This document shows positions 39,929-50,100 of a DNA stretch of 64,000 nt, one piece after another. Position numbers and translations under genes: made by a program. The notes under the pieces were generated by a model, which was not told the origin of the DNA, did not search any database, and worked only from the letters and a program-made list of their open reading frames with translations. The stretch's first letter is position 1, and each line of letters starts with the position of its first letter. Source of the stretch: Duganella sp. Root1480D1 (lineage in GTDB: Bacteria; Pseudomonadota; Gammaproteobacteria; Burkholderiales; Burkholderiaceae_D); the NCBI RefSeq assembly GCF_001427305.1, contig NZ_LMFZ01000011.1, forward strand, positions 1-64,000, in the 5' to 3' direction.

Positions 39929-41542
39929 TCATTTTTTCACCGGAGTAAAGGACAAATCGGCGAAGTCATAGCTGAAATCAGTCTCGGTGGACACTGGCGC
40001 CATCTTCATGCGGTCGATCGAACCGTCCGGATTCAACGAGAACGTCACATAGGCATCCGCGTTGAAATTGCGCTCCTTCCAGCGCACGATGAAGGTGTCG
40101 TGCTGGAAGTGTTCCAGCGTGCCGGTCAAATCCGGCGTGCGGCTGAATGTCATGAGCTGCTTGCCGCCTTCCTGCCTGATGCTCACCGTGCCATACCAGT
40201 CATCCTTGTAGTCGCCGTTGTAGGAAGCCAGCGGCAGCGAAGGCTTGGAGGACGCCGCGCGGCCTGCGGTCAGCTTGCCCTGGCGTGCCAGTTCTTCCTT
40301 GTGCATTTCCGCTTCCTGCTCGGCATAGACCTTGATCCAGTCGGTCGGCGCCGCGCCCATGTAATTATCCAGGATGCGCCACTGCAGCGCAGTCATTGCC
40401 GGGCCGTTTTCCGCGTTGGTGAAGATGGCCACGCCCAGCTTCTCCTCCGGCACCATCACGATGCGCGAATAAAAGCCTTGCAGCGCGCCGCCGTGCATGG
40501 CGATCTTGCGGCCACGGTAGTCGCGCAGTTGGAAGCCCAGGCCATACGCGGCAAAGTTAGGCTTGGTGGCAGCCAGCGCCGGTTTCGGCTCGCTGATCTT
40601 CATCGGCGTTTGCTGGGTCCACATCTCGCGCGCCTGTTTGGCGCTGAAAAGCTGCTTGCCGTTTTCCAGCTTGCCTTCGTTGAGCAGCACTTGCATCCAC
40701 TTGGCGATATCTTCCGCATTGGTCTGGATGCCGACTGCGCCCACGGCATTCTGCACCGGCATCGGCTTCACCACGGCGGCTTTGCCATTGATCTTGCTGT
40801 GCGGCGCCGAGTAATCGGCCGTCTTCAGCATCTCGTCGACATTGGTGGTAGTGCCGCTCATGCCCAGCGGCGCCAGGATGCGCTCTCGCGTCGTTTCTTC
40901 CCAGCTCTTGCCTGACTTCTGCGTGATGATCTTGCCGGCCACGATGTACAGCAGGTTGTCGTAGGCGTAGTTGTTGCGGAAGCTGGTGGCCAGCTTCACG
41001 TTGCGCAGGCGCTCGATGATTTCATCGGTGCTGAAGTTGGTGGTAGGCCACCACAGCAAATCGCCGGCGCCCAGGCCCAGGCCGCTGCGGTGCACCAGCA
41101 GGTCGCGCACCGTCATGGTGTGGGTCACATAAGCATCCGACATCTGGAAGCCAGGCAGGTGCCTGGTGACGGGGTCGTCCCAGCCAAGCTTGCCCTCGTC
41201 CACCAACTGCGCCAGTCCGGCAGCCGTAAAGGCTTTCGAGTTCGATGCAATTTCAAACAGGGTCTTGCCGGTCACCGGCGCCGGGTTGCCCAGCTTGCGC
41301 ACGCCAAAACCCCTGGTAGCCACGACCTTGCCGTCCTTGACGATAGCGATGGCAATGCCCGGCACGTCGAACGTCTTCAACGCCAGGTTGACGTCGCGAT
41401 CAAGGTCAAAGGCCGGCGCAGTGGTGGCGGCAGCGGCGACCGTACCCTCCGGTGCGGCGCCAACCGGCGCACTGATGGCAGCACTGGCCGCAAAGGCCAG
41501 CATGAGCAGGGTGGCGATTGGTTTCCTCAGCAGCATGATCAT
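39929..41542 (-). CDS. Class C beta-lactamase-like serine hydrolase with DUF3471 domain
   Basis: A 537-residue secreted hydrolase. Signal peptide residues 1-29, then a class C beta-lactamase/esterase domain with the nucleophile motif SNSK (S-x-x-K), the YDN motif in RNNYAYDNLLY, and MHGGALQGF in place of the KTG triad. The C-terminal 100 residues (YNGDYKDDWYGTVSI) are a DUF3471-type beta domain. Such enzymes are mostly D-peptidases or esterases rather than true beta-lactamases. The start codon overlaps the M1 aminopeptidase stop in an ATGA arrangement (41539-41542), so the two are translated together, suggesting a joint role in peptide breakdown outside the cytoplasm. Confidence 0.88.
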   Translation of the reverse strand: MIMLLRKPIATLLMLAFAASAAISAPVGAAPEGTVAAAATTAPAFDLDRDVNLALKTFDVPGIAIAIVKDGKVVATRGFGVRKLGNPAPVTGKTLFEIASNSKAFTAAGLAQLVDEGKLGWDDPVTRHLPGFQMSDAYVTHTMTVRDLLVHRSGLGLGAGDLLWWPTTNFSTDEIIERLRNVKLATSFRNNYAYDNLLYIVAGKIITQKSGKSWEETTRERILAPLGMSGTTTNVDEMLKTADYSAPHSKINGKAAVVKPMPVQNAVGAVGIQTNAEDIAKWMQVLLNEGKLENGKQLFSAKQAREMWTQQTPMKISEPKPALAATKPNFAAYGLGFQLRDYRGRKIAMHGGALQGFYSRIVMVPEEKLGVAIFTNAENGPAMTALQWRILDNYMGAAPTDWIKVYAEQEAEMHKEELARQGKLTAGRAASSKPSLPLASYNGDYKDDWYGTVSIRQEGGKQLMTFSRTPDLTGTLEHFQHDTFIVRWKERNFNADAYVTFSLNPDGSIDRMKMAPVSTETDFSYDFADLSFTPVKK

Positions 41543-43380
41543 TTCTTCAGCAGTTTGTCGACGGAACCCTGGGTCTCAGGGTGGTAGCGCGAGCGCGCCC
41601 TGGCGTAGACGCCTTTGGCCCACGACGCCTCGTTCGGATTGTTCAGCAGCGCCTTGTACAGCGGGACCACGAACTTCTGGCGGCCGACGCTCATGAGGAA
41701 GGCATTCAGCGGCTCGCGCACGCCGTAGCCCGCATGCACGGACGCCAACAGGAAGCGGAAGCCGATTTCATTGTTCCTGGTGTCGCGCAGCTTGAAGGCT
41801 TCATCCAGCTCCTTCATCTGCGCGGCGTTGGCCTTGCCGTCGATGCCGTTCAGGAAGTGCATCCACTCCAGCGCGATCCACTGCTGCGTCTCCAGCAGGC
41901 TGGTGGCCAGTTCGCCTTTCAGCCATGCTTCGCGCTTCGCATCGAGCGCGGCCAGGCGCGTCGAATTCACGTACTGCGCACTGGCCGGGATGCCGCTGCC
42001 GTGCAGCCACTCGTCCAGCTCCGCGTCGCCCATGATGGAAGGATTCCTGGCCAGCAGGTTCTTGCGCAGGTAGTCGACGAATTCGTCGGTCGTCGCCGAC
42101 TGGAAGGCGTGCTGGTCGAACCAGCCGCGCAGGAACGGATCGAACACTTCGCGGCCGGCGCGCTGCTCCAGCGTGTGCAGCAGCCAGGCGCCTTTCGGGT
42201 AGGCCAGGCCTTCGTCGGTGTAGGTGTCCGGATTGGTGTCGGCATCCTTGGTCAGCAAGGCCTGCTTGGCAGGCGGGATGTCCTTCAGCGAAGCCACGGC
42301 TTCGGCCTGCTCCACTTGCAGGTTCATGTCGGCCACGTCCTTGCCGTACAGGCTTTCCACGATGCGGGTCGTGACGTAAGTGGTAAAGCCCTCGTTCAGC
42401 CACCAGTGCTTCCACGAGGCATTGGTGACCAGGTTGCCGGACCAGCTATGCGCCAGTTCATGCGCAATCAGGTCGTTCAGGCTACGGTCGCCGGCAATCA
42501 TGGTCGGAGTCAGGAAAGTCATGCGCGGGTTTTCCATGCCTCCGATCGGGAACGATGGCGGCAGCACCAACATGTCGTAACGCCCCCAGCGATACGGCCC
42601 GTACAGTGCTTCGGCGGCGTTGACCATCTTCTCGGTGTCGGCCAACTCGTAGGTAGCGGCATCGATGCGGCCGGGTTCCGCGTACACCGCGGTGCGCGGG
42701 CCGAGGTTGCGCAACTCGATTTCGCCGATGGCAATGGCCAGCAGGTAGGAAGGAATCGGCTGCGGCATCTTGAAGTCCCAGCCGCCCTTGCCGGTCGCAT
42801 GCTGGTCGCCTTCCGCGCTCATCACCACGCGCATGCCGGCCGGCGCGTTGATGTGGGCGCTGTAGGTAAAGCGTACTGCCGGCGTGTCCTGCACCGGCGC
42901 CCAGGAACGTGCCTCGATCGTCTCCGACTGGCTGAACATGAAGGGGCGCTTGCCCGACAGCGTCTGCTCCGGATTCATCCACTGCAGTGCATTGGCGGTG
43001 GGCGCGGTGCGGTAATAGATACGGACTTTCTCAGGCTGCGCTTGCAGCGCGATGCGCAGTGCGCGTCCCTTCTTCGGGTCCTGCTTGTCGAGCATGAAGG
43101 AAGCCGGCGCCCAGCTGCCGCCCGGCTGCTGCACTTGCACGCGCGCGATCTTGAGCTGGCGGGTGTCGAGCACCAGTGTGCGCGCCGACTTGTCGATCCA
43201 GTTCAGCGACAGTTCCGCATAGCCGTCCAGCGTCTTGCGCGCGAAATCGGCTTTCAGGTCCAGGTGCAGGTCGGTCGTGCGCACCTGGTCATAGCGCGCA
43301 AAGCTCAGCGGGTCCTGCGCCCACGCAGGCAACGCAAACGCGGCCACCACGGCGGCGGCAGGCATAGACAGTCGGAACAT
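41539..43380 (-). CDS. Secreted M1-family aminopeptidase (leukotriene A4 hydrolase-like)
   Basis: A 613-residue zinc peptidase. Signal peptide MFRLSMPAAAVVAAFALPAWA, then the N-terminal beta domain, then the exopeptidase motif FPIGGMENPRMTF and the zinc site IAHELAHSWSGNLVTNASWKHWWLNEGFTTY (HExxH plus the downstream Glu). The C-terminal helical domain resembles that of LTA4 hydrolases. It removes N-terminal amino acids from peptides in the periplasm or outside. It is coupled to the serine hydrolase gene by a 4-nt overlap. Confidence 0.93.
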   Translation of the reverse strand: MFRLSMPAAAVVAAFALPAWAQDPLSFARYDQVRTTDLHLDLKADFARKTLDGYAELSLNWIDKSARTLVLDTRQLKIARVQVQQPGGSWAPASFMLDKQDPKKGRALRIALQAQPEKVRIYYRTAPTANALQWMNPEQTLSGKRPFMFSQSETIEARSWAPVQDTPAVRFTYSAHINAPAGMRVVMSAEGDQHATGKGGWDFKMPQPIPSYLLAIAIGEIELRNLGPRTAVYAEPGRIDAATYELADTEKMVNAAEALYGPYRWGRYDMLVLPPSFPIGGMENPRMTFLTPTMIAGDRSLNDLIAHELAHSWSGNLVTNASWKHWWLNEGFTTYVTTRIVESLYGKDVADMNLQVEQAEAVASLKDIPPAKQALLTKDADTNPDTYTDEGLAYPKGAWLLHTLEQRAGREVFDPFLRGWFDQHAFQSATTDEFVDYLRKNLLARNPSIMGDAELDEWLHGSGIPASAQYVNSTRLAALDAKREAWLKGELATSLLETQQWIALEWMHFLNGIDGKANAAQMKELDEAFKLRDTRNNEIGFRFLLASVHAGYGVREPLNAFLMSVGRQKFVVPLYKALLNNPNEASWAKGVYARARSRYHPETQGSVDKLLKK

Positions 43381-43445
43381 GGCATCTCTCTGTTGTTACA
43401 AGCGCGCAGAGGATAGCACACCGCGCTGCACGCGACCGCCCTCAA

Positions 43446-44063
43446 TCAATCATCCTTGCGGTTGTCGGCGCGATCGCCCCAGCCAGCTGCACGGCGCTGT
43501 GTTCGCGCCTTTTCCGTTGCCCGTGCAACGACACCCCACAAGTTGACCCTTTCACCCTTGCAGGTCCGGAGCGAGATGCCAAGGATATCGTCCGCAGCGA
43601 GCATCCGTTCCTGGAATTGCACGCCGGGGTCTTTCCCGTCATACCATTCCTTCAGCATCGTCGATGTCTCCGCACAGTAGTCGAACTCCGACATCCCGTG
43701 ATTCGCAGTGAACCATACGCGGCCCCGCCGGTCGAATACGATGACGGCACTTCCCGGCCACCCGCTGTTGGACAATCCAACGAACATTTCACGATCCGGT
43801 GAAGGGTAGATATCGTCGAAAATCATGTCGTTCAGCGACAGCAGGAGGCGGCCTTTCTCCCACATTTTCAGCTTGAACTCCGGGCTCATCGGATCCTTGC
43901 GCGAATCGAATGACTGCGTGATCTTCACGCTGCCGAACACATAATCCTTCTTCTTGAACGTCCGCTCCATCGACGGCATGTCTGCGTTCGCAATACCTGC
44001 CAGCAGGAACATGCCCGCCCCTATGGCAGCGAGTTTCTGGACGAGGGTTCTCCTGATGGGCAT
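43446..44063 (-). CDS. Secreted protein of unknown function
   Basis: A 205-residue protein with a basic N-terminus and signal helix (LAAIGAGMFLLAGIANA), then a mixed alpha/beta region containing two Cys (FDYCAETS and LRTCKGER) that could form a disulphide. No family is recognised. It lies between the M1 aminopeptidase gene and the cyclic glucan synthase gene, 40 nt after the latter. Whether it belongs to either transcription unit is unclear. Confidence 0.65.
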   Translation of the reverse strand: MPIRRTLVQKLAAIGAGMFLLAGIANADMPSMERTFKKKDYVFGSVKITQSFDSRKDPMSPEFKLKMWEKGRLLLSLNDMIFDDIYPSPDREMFVGLSNSGWPGSAVIVFDRRGRVWFTANHGMSEFDYCAETSTMLKEWYDGKDPGVQFQERMLAADDILGISLRTCKGERVNLWGVVARATEKARTQRRAAGWGDRADNRKDD

Positions 44064-44103
44064 ATCCGGCTCCGGCGCTGAAAAACGCCGAAGATATCCG
44101 AAC

Positions 44104-47100
44104 TCATGCCCTTACGTCAATTTCGTAGGTAGTACCGTCGTCGACCAGCGCGATCTCCGTCGGCGAGGCGAGGCCTTCGCCGCGGGTGACGCGCAGGATG
44201 TAAGTGCTGCTGCCGTGGCGGTAGTGCAGCGTGAAGCCCGGCCACGCAGCCGGCAGGCGCGGGGCCAGCAGCAGCTTGCCGGCCTGGCGCGTCAACCCAA
44301 GCAGCGACTCGAGCAGCAAGCGGTACATCCAGCCGGAAGAGCCGGTGTACCAGCTCCAGCCGCCACGGCCGACATGCGGTTCGACAGCGTACACGTCGGC
44401 CGTTACCACATACGGCTCCACCTTGTAGCGTGCGCAGGTTTCCGCGCTGGAGCCGTGCCGTACCGGGTTGATCATCCGCATCAAGTCCCAGGCCCGCTCG
44501 ACATCGCCCAGCCGCGCAAAGGCCATCACCGTCCAGATGGCGGCATGGGTGTACTGGCCGCCGTTCTCACGCACGCCCGGCACGTAGCCGCGGATATAAC
44601 CGGGGTTCAGCGCCGACTTGTCGAACGGCGGATCAAGCAGCTGGATCAGGCCGAAATCGCGCCGTACCAGCCGTGCTTCCACCTGTTCCATCGCCCCTTC
44701 CACGCGCGCCTTGTCGGCGGCGCCGGTCAGCACGCCCCAGCTTTGCGAGATCGAATCGATCTGGCATTCCTCATTCTGCGCGGAGCCGAGCGGCGTGCCG
44801 TCGTCGAAATAGGCGCGGCGGTACCACTGGCCGTCCCAGGCATTGGCTTCGATGTTAGCGGCAAGCTGTCTGGCCTGCTCGCGGCACTCGTTGGCGAAGG
44901 ATGCGTCGTCGCGTTGCTCAGCCACTTCGGCAAAGCGCTGCAGCACCTCGATCAGGAACCAGGCCAGCCACACGCTCTCGCCCTTGCCATGTTCGCCCAC
45001 CTTGTCCATGCCGTCGTTCCAGTCGCAGGAACCGATCAGCGGCAAGCCGTGCTCGCCGAACCGCAAGCCGTTGCGGATCGCCCGCACGCAGTGCTCGTAC
45101 AGGTCGCCGGCATGGGCCGAGCGGCTTGGCATGTCGTAGTAGGAATCTTCTTCCGGCTGCACCGGGCGGCCTTCCAGGTAATGCGCCTGCTCGTCCAGCA
45201 CCGACATGTCGCCCGTGCTCGACACATAGCGCCACGCGGCAAGCGGCAGCCACAGGTAGTCGTCCGAGCAGTGCGTGCGCACGCCGCGGTCGGATGGCGG
45301 GTGCCACCAGTGCTGCACATCGCCTTCCACGAACTGGTGCGCCGCGCACAGGACCAGATGCTCGCGCAGTATGTCAGGCCGCGTGTGCACCATCGCCATC
45401 GCATCCTGCAGCTGGTCGCGGAAGCCAAACGCGCCGCCGCTCTGGTAGTAGCCGCTGCGCGCCCACATGCGGCAGGCAATGGTCTGGTACATCAGCCAGC
45501 CGTTGGCCAGCACGTCGAGCTCCGGCTCGGGCGTCTGCACCTGCACCGCGCCAAGCACCCGGTCCCAGTGCGCATGTACCTCGCCCAGCGCCTGCAGCGC
45601 CGCACCGCGCCCGCCGTGGCGCTGCACGACATTGGTGGCGTCGGCATTGCGGCGGCCGCCCATGCCCAGCACGAACACGATTTCGCGTTCCTGCCCCGGC
45701 TGCAGTTCAAACGGGGCCTGGATCGCCGCACAGGCATCCAGCCCCGCGCCGGCCTTGCCCGACAGTCGCACGCGGCGCAGCGCGGCCGGCCGTGCCAGGC
45801 TGCCATTGCGGCCGAGGAATTCCGTGCGGTCGCAGGTGACGGAACGTACCGACGCGTCGGCATTGAAGAAGGCTACACGGCCGGAGAATTCCGTGTTGTA
45901 GGCATTGCGGGCAAACAGCGCGCCGGTCACCGGGTCGATTTCGGTCACGATATGCATGCCCGACTTGGAGCGCATATCGCCCAGCACCCATTCGACATAG
46001 CCCGTCACCGACAGCTTGCGCGCCACCTCGGAATCGTTGCGCACGCGGATTACCGTGTAGCGCACCGGCGCATCCAGGGCCACAAAGGTGGTCATGCGGC
46101 TGCTGACGCCCGCTTCCGCATACTCGAACGAGGAATAGCCAAAACCATGGCGCGTCAGGTAGCTTCCCGTGCCCGGTGCCGGCAAGGCGCACGGCGACCA
46201 GAAGCGGCCGCTCTGCTCATCGCGCAGGTAGAAGGCTTCGCCGCTCAGGTCCGACACCGGATCGTTGTGCCACGGCGTCAGGCGGAATTCATGCGCGTTC
46301 TCCTGCCAGGTATAAGCCTGCCCGCTCTCGGACACCACGCTGCCGAACTGTGCGTTCGCGATCACGTTCGACCAGGGCAGCGGCGTGCGCTGTCCGGCGC
46401 CGGTGGCGATCACATACTCCTTGCCGTCCTGCGTGAAGCCGCCCAGGCCATTCACCAGGATCAGGTCGTCCGGCAAGGAGACGCCCGCCCCGCCAGCGCG
46501 CTCGGACGCCTCGGCACGCCCTTCGGCGATCAGCGGCGGCATGCGCAGCGTGGGCGCCACGCCGCGCTTCAGTTGATCGGCCAGCGTGCCGCGTTCGTCG
46601 CTCAGCACAGCGCGCGCCACCGTCTGCAGCAGCACGCGGTCTTCCGGCGCGATGCCTTCGGTCGGCCGCACGAAGATGCCGCCCGGGCGGTCGATCGCCT
46701 GCGCATCCAGGCCGGAGGCAATCAGCCCCATGATCTGGTCATGCAAGGCCTGGCGATAGCCGGAGCGGTCTTCGTACCAGATCACCAGGTCCACCACCAG
46801 CCCTTTCAGGCGCCAGTAGGCGTGGGCCTGCACCAGCTGGCGCGCCAGTTCGATATTGGCCGCGTCGCGGATTTCCATCAGCACGATCGGCAGGTCGCCG
46901 GAAATGGCATACGCCCACAGGCCCGACTGGCCGCGCTGGTTGCGCACCAGGATGCCGGGGTCGGCACGCAGGGCGGCATTCGGATAGATCACATGGTTGG
47001 CCAGGCGCGCGTATAACTGCGCCTCGGCCTCGCTGGCATTCAATTGCCGCAGCACCACCTGGCTGTGCGTCCACGCCAGTTCGAACACCCGGTCCGCCAT

Positions 47101-50100
47101 GTGGCGGTCCTGGTATTTGTCGATCAGATATTGCGCGGCATCGCGCGTATCGGTCATGCCGGTCACCACGTCGATCACCGACACCTGGCCCGGCTCCAGC
47201 GCGATGCGGTAGCGGATCGCCACCACGGGATCGAGCACCGACCCTTCGCTGCCGGACAACGGCCCCGGTTCCTGCAGCGCCAATGGCAGCAGCGCCGTAT
47301 TGCCGCGCCCAATGAAGCGCGCGCGGTCGGTTTCATACGACACCTGCTGCACCTGTGCGTCGTGCACCGTCATCACGTGCAGCAGGTATGGCGTCTTCTC
47401 GTCCTTGCCGCGCGGGCGGCGCGTGCACAGGATGGCGCTTTCGTCCTCCACGATCTCGGTCTGCACGAACAGCTTGCTGAACGCCTGGTGTGCGTTGTCG
47501 GCCGGCGCCGGCGCCATCACCACTTCGCCGAAGCTGGTGATCTCGATGACGCGGCGCCGATCAGAATGATTGGTGATGCGCGTGCGGCGCATCTCGATAT
47601 CGTCTTCCGGCGACACCACGATTTCCGTGTACAGCTCGATCTCGTTGTCGCTGCGTCGGAACTCGGCCCGTCCTTCGGAGAAGATCACTTCCAGCCGCTG
47701 TGGCTCGGCCTGGGTGGGCTGGTAGGTGGTGGACCAGACGGCGCCGTCCTCGACGTCCTGCACGTAGCAGAACTGGCCCCAGTTGTCGCGCGTGCTGTCT
47801 TCGCGCCAGCGCGTCACGGCCAGGTTGTTCCAGCGGCTGTAGCTGCCGCCGGCGCTGCTCACCATGACGTGGTAGCGGCCGTTCGACAGGAGCTGGGTTT
47901 CCGGCACCGGCGGCGTATGCTGGTTCATGATGCGCATCGGCGCCGCCTGCTCCGGCACCGTGCTGCGCACCGAGGCCTGCTCCGCGCTGGCCGAGTGGAA
48001 GGCGCCAATGCGCGGGCTGCGCTCCTGCAGCACCAGCAAGGTCGATTGCAGCAGCGGGTCGGATTCGAAACGGCGCTGCATCGGCCGGTCGTTCAGCACA
48101 TAGCTCAGCGCCAGGAAGCCCATGCCCTGGTGGTGCACCATGAAGGACTTGATGACGGCGTATTGCTGGCCGCGCGGCAGGCGCGCCGCCGTGTAATCGA
48201 TCGCCTCGTAGAAGCCGTAACGCCCCATGAAGCCCATGGCCGCCATCTTCTGCAGGTTCTGGCAGGACGCGTCCGGATCGACCATCAGTCCCAGCATGGT
48301 GGCATACGGCGCCACCACCAGGTCTTCCGCCAGGCCGCGTTTCAGGCCGATGCCCGGCACGCCGAACGCCCGGTACTGGTAGTTCAGCGCCGCATCGGTG
48401 GTGTTATAACCCGACTCGGAAATTCCCCAAGGAACATTGCGCTGCCTGGCGTATTCCACCTGCGCCGCCACCACCGACTGGTAAGTCTGGTCCAGCAGGG
48501 TGCTGGGGTAGGTCGGCATCACCAGCAGCGGCATCAGGTACTCGAACATCGAGCCGCTCCAGGACAGCAGCACCGGCTGGCCGTGCACGATGCAAAGCTG
48601 GCGCCCCATGGCGAACCAGTGCTCCTGCGGCAGTTGCCCCTGCGCGATGGCGACGAAGCTGGCCAGCCGCACTTCGGAAGCCAGCAGGTCGTAGCAGCTC
48701 GCATCGAGCCGCCGCTCGCTCAGGTTGTAGCCGATGGCCAGCAGCTTGGTGGTCTGGTTGAACAGGAAGCCGTATTCGCACTGGGCGAATTCATTGGCCT
48801 GGTGCGACAGGCGGTTCAGCATGTCAAGGCGTTCACGCGCCCGGGCCGCGCCCTGCTCCACCAGCGTCGCCAGCTGCTGCTGACGCTCGCGCTCGTCCGG
48901 CGCCAGGTCGCTCAAGGCCGCGCCCGGCAAAGGCCAGCTTGCCAGCTCGCGCAGGGTCGGAACCCGGTCCAGTGTGGTGTCGTATTGCGCTTCGGTTTGC
49001 GCCGTGATCCAGGGCGCGAAACCATCCAGTTCATCCAACGCGCCGCGGCATTGCGCATGCAAGGCACCGGCCCACGCCGCAACCTGTGGGTCGAGCGGCA
49101 CCGAGGCCTGGCGCAGGAATTGTTCGGCGCCTTCGCAGGCGCGCACCAGCCAGGCGCGCTGCTGCCGCAGGCTTGGCGGATAGGCGGGCGTTGGCGCGGC
49201 GATCGCCGCTTCCAGCGCCGCCAATGCCTCGGCGCCTGCGCCGCCGGACGAGGTGGCGGCTTCGCGCACCAGCGCACAGGTCGTGGCCAGGCCTTGCGCC
49301 AGGTTCGGATGCACGATCGGCAGTTCCGCAATACCGACCAGGCCCGCCTGCAGCGTGAGCAGGTGGCCCGCAAGATTTCCGCTGTCGACAGTGGAGATAT
49401 AGATCGGGTGCAGCGGCTTCATCGACTGGGTGTCGTACCAGTTGTAGAAGTGGCCCTGGTGCCGTTCCAGCTGCGCCATGCTGTCCAGCGTGCTGGCGGT
49501 GCGCGCCGCAAGCTGGGCACCGGTAATGTAGCCGAAGTCATATGCCGTCAGGTTGGCCAGCAGCGCCATGCCCATATTGGTGGGCGAGGTGCGGTGCGCC
49601 ACCACCTGGGTCGGGTGTTCCTGCATATTATCCGGCGGCAGCCAGTTGTCTTCCGGCCCCACAAAGGTCTCGAACCACAGCCAGGTTTTGCGCGACAGCT
49701 TGTGCAGGAACAGGTTCTGGTCTTCCTTCAAAGCCCGCTGCACGCGCGCAATGGGCAGGCTGATCCACCAGGCCACCAGCGGCGATGCGAACCAGGCGGC
49801 GACAAAGATCAGCGCCGCCTCAAACGCCTGCGGCCGCAGCGCGGCCAGGCCGGCCCCGGCGCCCAGCGCCAGCAGCGGTGCCATCCACATGGTGCGCCAA
49901 TTGCTGGCCAGGGTGGTGCCGGCACGCGATAGTCCCGAGGCCCGCCACTCCAGCAAGCGGCGCCGCGACACCAGCAGGCGCCAGCCGGTGCGCACGATGG
50001 CGTCAAGGCTGATATACGCTTCATAGGGCAGGAACACCAGCGTCAGCAAGGCATGCTCGAACTGCATGCCGCTGCGGCGCAGCGATGCCGGCGCGTGCTG

